The notes under the pieces are model-generated. The model saw nothing but the letters and a program-made list of their open reading frames with translations. It did not search any database and was not told the origin of the DNA. 11,704 bases of DNA from positions 1-11,704 of the forward strand of contig DBEYOB010000189.1 of the NCBI GenBank assembly GCA_048173955.1, written 5' to 3'. Made by a program: the position numbers and the translations under genes. The number at the start of each line of letters is the position of its first letter. The stretch's first letter is position 1. Positions 7,847-11,704 of the stretch are shown here, piece by piece. Origin of the DNA: CAZUFB01 sp048173955. GTDB taxonomy: Bacteria > Actinomycetota > Coriobacteriia > Coriobacteriales > UMGS124.

Positions 7847-7957
7847 AACGGAGAACAAAGATGCAGGTCAGAGTTAGTGTTTAAAGACAACCGCCCAAGC
7901 GCGCAAAAATTGAGGGCGCACGGCCGCCGAATGCGACGGACCGTACGTCCCTCCAGG

Positions 7958-8025
7958 CCGTTCAATATCGCCTCAACTGGCTGGTGTGTCAGCCTTTGAT
8001 AGCCAAAACGGGCGATATTGAACGG
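7958..8025 (+). repeat. 68-bp palindromic element, copy B
   Basis: CCGTTCAATATCGCC (7958-7972) and GGCGATATTGAACGG (8011-8025) form a perfect 15-bp terminal stem. Inside, TGGCT (7978-7982) can pair with AGCCA (8001-8005), giving a second stem. In copy A read in the same sense, these arms are TGGTT and AGCCA, so the pairing survives as a G-U wobble. The right end lies 131 bases from the malic enzyme stop codon. Not a CRISPR: there are only two copies, they are inverted, and they are palindromic over their full length. Confidence 0.85.
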
Positions 8026-8091
8026 ACACCTCTACCATCGCGGCACGAGCCCCCACCACCTGCACGCAGCCAAGGCGCGCGCAGCAGGCGG

Positions 8092-8128
8092 CGCAAGCTC
8101 CCCGACCGCTCGCAAGCTCCCCGACCGC
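8092..8128. repeat. two-copy tandem repeat, 19-base period
   Basis: CGCAAGCTCCCCGACCGC occurs at 8092-8109 and again at 8111-8128. It lies 28 bases past the malic enzyme stop, between copy B and the gene. Probably a local slippage duplication; no function is indicated. The rest of 8026-8156 shows nothing recognisable. Confidence 0.75.
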
Positions 8129-8156
8129 CCGCACGGCGCCCGCTCGCAGCGCTCCG

Positions 8157-9317
8157 CTACCGCACGCACTCCGCGACGGCGCGGGCGACCACGTCGGCCA
8201 CGCGCCTGTCGAGCGCCGACGGGATGATGAAGTCGGGGCCCAGCTCCTCGTCGGAGACCATCGACGCGATGGCGTAGGCGGCCTTGACCTCCATCTCCTC
8301 GGTGATCGCCTTGGCGCGGGCGGACAGGGCGCCCTTGAAGATGCCCGGGAACACGAGCACGTTGTTGATCTGGTTCGGGAAGTCGGAACGGCCGGTCGCC
8401 ACCACGGCGGCGCCGCCGGCGCGCGCCTCGTCGGGCATGATTTCGGGCACCGGGTTGGCCATCGCGAACACGATGCCGTCCCTCATCGTGCCCACCATCT
8501 CGGGCGTCAGCACGCCGGGCACCGACACGCCGACGAAGGCGTCGGCCCCGCGCACGGCGTCGGCAAGGGTGCCGGTGAGGTGCGCGCGGTTCGTGCGCGT
8601 CGCGATCTCGGCCTTCGCCGCGTTGAGGCGCGGGTCGCCCTCGCACACGATGCCCTTCGAGTCGCACAGCACGACATCGCCGAACCCCATGGTCAGCATC
8701 AGGTTCGCGATGGCGATGCCCGCCGCGCCGGCGCCGTTCACGACGATCTTGAGCCCGCCCATCTCCTTGCCGGTCACCTTGACCGCGTTGAGCAGACCGG
8801 CGCAGGTCACGATCGCCGTGCCGTGCTGGTCGTCGTGGAACACGGGGATGTCGCAGATCTCCTTGAGCCGGCGCTCGACCTCGAAGCAGCGCGGCGCGGC
8901 GATGTCCTCGAGGTTGATGCCACCGAACGACTTCGAGATCAGATAGATCGTGCGCACGAGCTCGTCGACGTCGTGGGTGTCGACGCAGATGGGGAACGCG
9001 TCCACGCCGCCGAACTCCTTGAACAGCACGCACTTGCCCTCCATGACGGGCATGCCGGCGGCCGGGCCGATGTCGCCCAGGCCGAGCACGGCGCTGCCGT
9101 CGGTCACCACGGCGACCAGGTTCGAGCGGCGCGTGAGCTCCCACGACTTCTCGTAGTCGGCGTGGATCGCGCGGCACGGCTCGGCCACGCCCGGGGTGTA
9201 GAGCAGCGAGAGGTCGTCGGCGCTCTCCACGTGGCGGCGCGCCACGACCTCGATCTTGCCGCGGAGCTCCTCATGGAGCTTCAGGCTCTGCTCGCTCACG
9301 CTCTTGGTGTCGCTCAT
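8157..9317 (-). CDS. Malic enzyme (oxaloacetate-decarboxylating malate dehydrogenase)
   Basis: The 386-residue product is a short bacterial malic enzyme that converts malate to pyruvate and CO2 with reduction of NAD(P). Motifs in order: LLYTPGVAEPC with catalytic Tyr40; VTDGSAVLGLGDIGPAAGMP (71-90); MEGK with the probable catalytic Lys95; and the metal-binding acids E137/D138 and D162 (FHDDQHGTAIV, 160-170). Then come the Rossmann motif NGAGAAG (194-200), MANPVPEIMPDEA and FPNQINNVLVFPGIFKGAL. Asp219 at the end of the second Rossmann strand (VVLCDSKG) suggests NAD rather than NADP; this is inference. The ATG lies three bases after the fumC stop, with AGGAG inside the end of fumC, so translation is probably coupled. 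Together the pair runs fumarate to malate to pyruvate. It lacks the C-terminal phosphotransacetylase-like domain of MaeB enzymes. Confidence 0.94.
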   Translation of the reverse strand: MSDTKSVSEQSLKLHEELRGKIEVVARRHVESADDLSLLYTPGVAEPCRAIHADYEKSWELTRRSNLVAVVTDGSAVLGLGDIGPAAGMPVMEGKCVLFKEFGGVDAFPICVDTHDVDELVRTIYLISKSFGGINLEDIAAPRCFEVERRLKEICDIPVFHDDQHGTAIVTCAGLLNAVKVTGKEMGGLKIVVNGAGAAGIAIANLMLTMGFGDVVLCDSKGIVCEGDPRLNAAKAEIATRTNRAHLTGTLADAVRGADAFVGVSVPGVLTPEMVGTMRDGIVFAMANPVPEIMPDEARAGGAAVVATGRSDFPNQINNVLVFPGIFKGALSARAKAITEEMEVKAAYAIASMVSDEELGPDFIIPSALDRRVADVVARAVAECVR

Positions 9318-9320
9318 GGT

Positions 9321-10730
<1,410 letters not shown>

Positions 10731-10823
10731 CGGCACCTCCCCGTGCGGTTGCGGTATGGATTGCGGGCGCATCCGCCGCGCGACGCGCGGGAAGGACGGG
10801 CACCGCTCTGGTCGGTCATCGGC

Positions 10824-10829
10824 ATTGTA
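10824..10829 (-). promoter_or_regulatory. candidate -10 element for fumC-malic enzyme
   Basis: On the minus strand TACAAT reads from 10829 to 10824, 93 bases before the fumC ATG, and is followed by GCCG, much like the TACAATGGC before sbcD. No good -35 is visible at 16-18 bases (best GCTTTC/CTTTCG). The surrounding 178-base gap (10731-10908) has no gene. It contains only weak short dyads after the mobB stop (for example CTGGA/TCCAG near 10868-10884). Confidence 0.35.
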
Positions 10830-10908
10830 CGCAACCCCCATGCGACGAAAGCGTGGGCGGTGCGGACTGGACAGTCTTTCCAGACGGGACGCCGGCGCGG
10901 CAGCCGGG

Positions 10909-11704
10909 CTAGCGTCCGCCCGCGCGCACGAACGCCCGCTCGACGAAGTCGGCGATCGCGGCCGCGTCGTCGAGGTCGAAGGCCTCCAGGCCAATCGAGC
11001 GGGCAGCGTCGCGCACCTCGGGCATGTCGCTCGCCACGCCGACGGTGAGTCCGTCGGGCATGCGGTCGGCGTCGCGCCCGAGCACCGTCGGGTCGAACTC
11101 GAAGCGCTCCCCCGCCCCGACCGCCCGCACGAACTCCGCGGCCGCGACGGCGTCGCGCTCGTTGCCCGACCGCATGACCTCGATGGCGGGGATGCCGCTG
11201 TGGCGGTAGCCCTCGACGACGACGACGTCGTGGGGGCGCATGAGGTTCACGATCTCCGACGCCTCCATGGGCGCGTCGAGCTCGCGGGTCAGGGCGAAGC
11301 GGTCGGGCGAGCAGACCGCGACCTCGTTGGCCCCCGCCTCGCGGTGGCGCCAGGAGTCCTTGCCCGGCACGTCGATCTCGAAACCCACGTGGCCGTGGTG
11401 CTTCACCGACCCCACGTCGACCCCGCGCGCCGCGAGCTCGGCGATGACCTTGACGACTAGGGTGGTCTTACCCGAGTTGTGGCGTCCCACAAAGGAGACG
11501 GCGGGGCTGCGCAGCGCGGGCGCACCCGAGGGGGCGTCGGCTGCAGACGACGGGGCGGACAGACCAGCGGGCCGTGCGGCGGTCGGGGCGGGTGCCGCCG
11601 GCGCGCTGCGGTGCCAGCCGGCCGCCTCATGCCCCTCCCACCAGGCGTCGACCGCGCGCGCGAGCGATGGCTCGTCGCCGTCGTTGGCGAACACGGTCGT
11701 CGCG
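10909..11704 (-). CDS. mobB: Molybdopterin-guanine dinucleotide biosynthesis protein MobB, 5'-truncated, possibly fused to MobA-like domain
   Basis: The frame is open to the right edge, so the N-terminus is outside the window. The C-terminal 200 or so residues are MobB: Walker A GRHNSGKTT, then VGSVKHHGH, DVPGKDSWRHREAGA and VVVEGYRHSGIPAIEVMR, followed by a C-terminal region ending at FVRAGGR. MobB is a GTP-binding adapter that helps make the bis-MGD cofactor of DMSO-reductase-type enzymes. Before it lies an Ala/Pro-rich linker of about 35 residues. Before that, TTVFANDGDEPSLARAVDAWW somewhat resembles the end of MobA proteins (FxNxNTPEDL). A GTG at 11694 could be a start, but it has no visible ribosome site and would leave a non-MobB leader. 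A MobA-MobB fusion is likely but unproven. Confidence 0.85.
   Translation of the reverse strand, partial: ATTVFANDGDEPSLARAVDAWWEGHEAAGWHRSAPAAPAPTAARPAGLSAPSSAADAPSGAPALRSPAVSFVGRHNSGKTTLVVKVIAELAARGVDVGSVKHHGHVGFEIDVPGKDSWRHREAGANEVAVCSPDRFALTRELDAPMEASEIVNLMRPHDVVVVEGYRHSGIPAIEVMRSGNERDAVAAAEFVRAVGAGERFEFDPTVLGRDADRMPDGLTVGVASDMPEVRDAARSIGLEAFDLDDAAAIADFVERAFVRAGGR

Larger units (their letters stand above)
7693..8025. mobile_element. 333-bp composite bounded by inverted 68-bp elements (MITE-like candidate)
   Basis: Two inverted 68-bp copies (7693-7760 and 7958-8025) bound a 197-base core in the convergent gap between the phosphoesterase and malic enzyme genes. The whole stretch is visibly less GC-rich than its neighbours. 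The core has a 35-base perfect hairpin but no transposase. A frame from TTG 7766 to 7999 reads through the hairpin without recognisable similarity and is not called as a gene. No convincing target-site duplication is visible at the outer edges (AAA left, ACA right). The mobile-element reading is an inference from symmetry and base composition. Confidence 0.4.

Noticed and set aside
7693..8025. CRISPR array
   Set aside because: There are only two copies, inverted rather than direct, and each is a palindrome over its full length. No cas genes are present.

Overview
The window is a GC-rich bacterial chromosome segment with dense, long genes and GC-biased third codon positions. Three things point to an anaerobic actinobacterium of the Coriobacteriia/Eggerthellaceae type: a twin-arginine precursor with a very acidic linker after the signal peptide, a cluster of molybdenum-cofactor genes, and a fumarase-malic enzyme pair. 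This placement is an inference from gene style; no rRNA or other marker gene is present.

Layout. Position 1-167 (minus) is the start of a Tat-exported protein that runs off the left edge. It is preceded by a 193-base leader with three dyad symmetries. Next come moaB (361-837) and moeA (896-2176), both minus and probably one operon (moeA then moaB), for molybdopterin maturation. A 207-base divergent promoter region separates moeA from sbcD (2384-3526) and sbcC (3528-6788) on the plus strand; these encode the SbcCD nuclease, with one base between the genes. A GC-rich spacer leads to a small calcineurin-like phosphoesterase (6945-7652, plus).

The 504-base gap between the convergent phosphoesterase and malic enzyme genes is the odd part of the window. 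It is visibly less GC-rich and holds two 68-bp palindromic elements (7693-7760 and 7958-8025). They are inverted copies of each other and flank a 197-base core with its own perfect 13-bp hairpin. It resembles a MITE- or REP-type composite repeat, with no recognisable gene inside. A short tandem repeat lies between it and the malic enzyme gene.

The right part is all minus strand. mobB (running off the right edge, possibly fused to a MobA-like domain) is followed by fumC (9321-10730) and a small malic enzyme (8157-9317). The last two are three bases apart and form a fumarate -> malate -> pyruvate module.

Functional themes: molybdenum cofactor maturation (moeA, moaB, mobB) near an exported oxidoreductase candidate; double-strand-break end processing (sbcDC); and C4-dicarboxylate metabolism (fumC plus malic enzyme).
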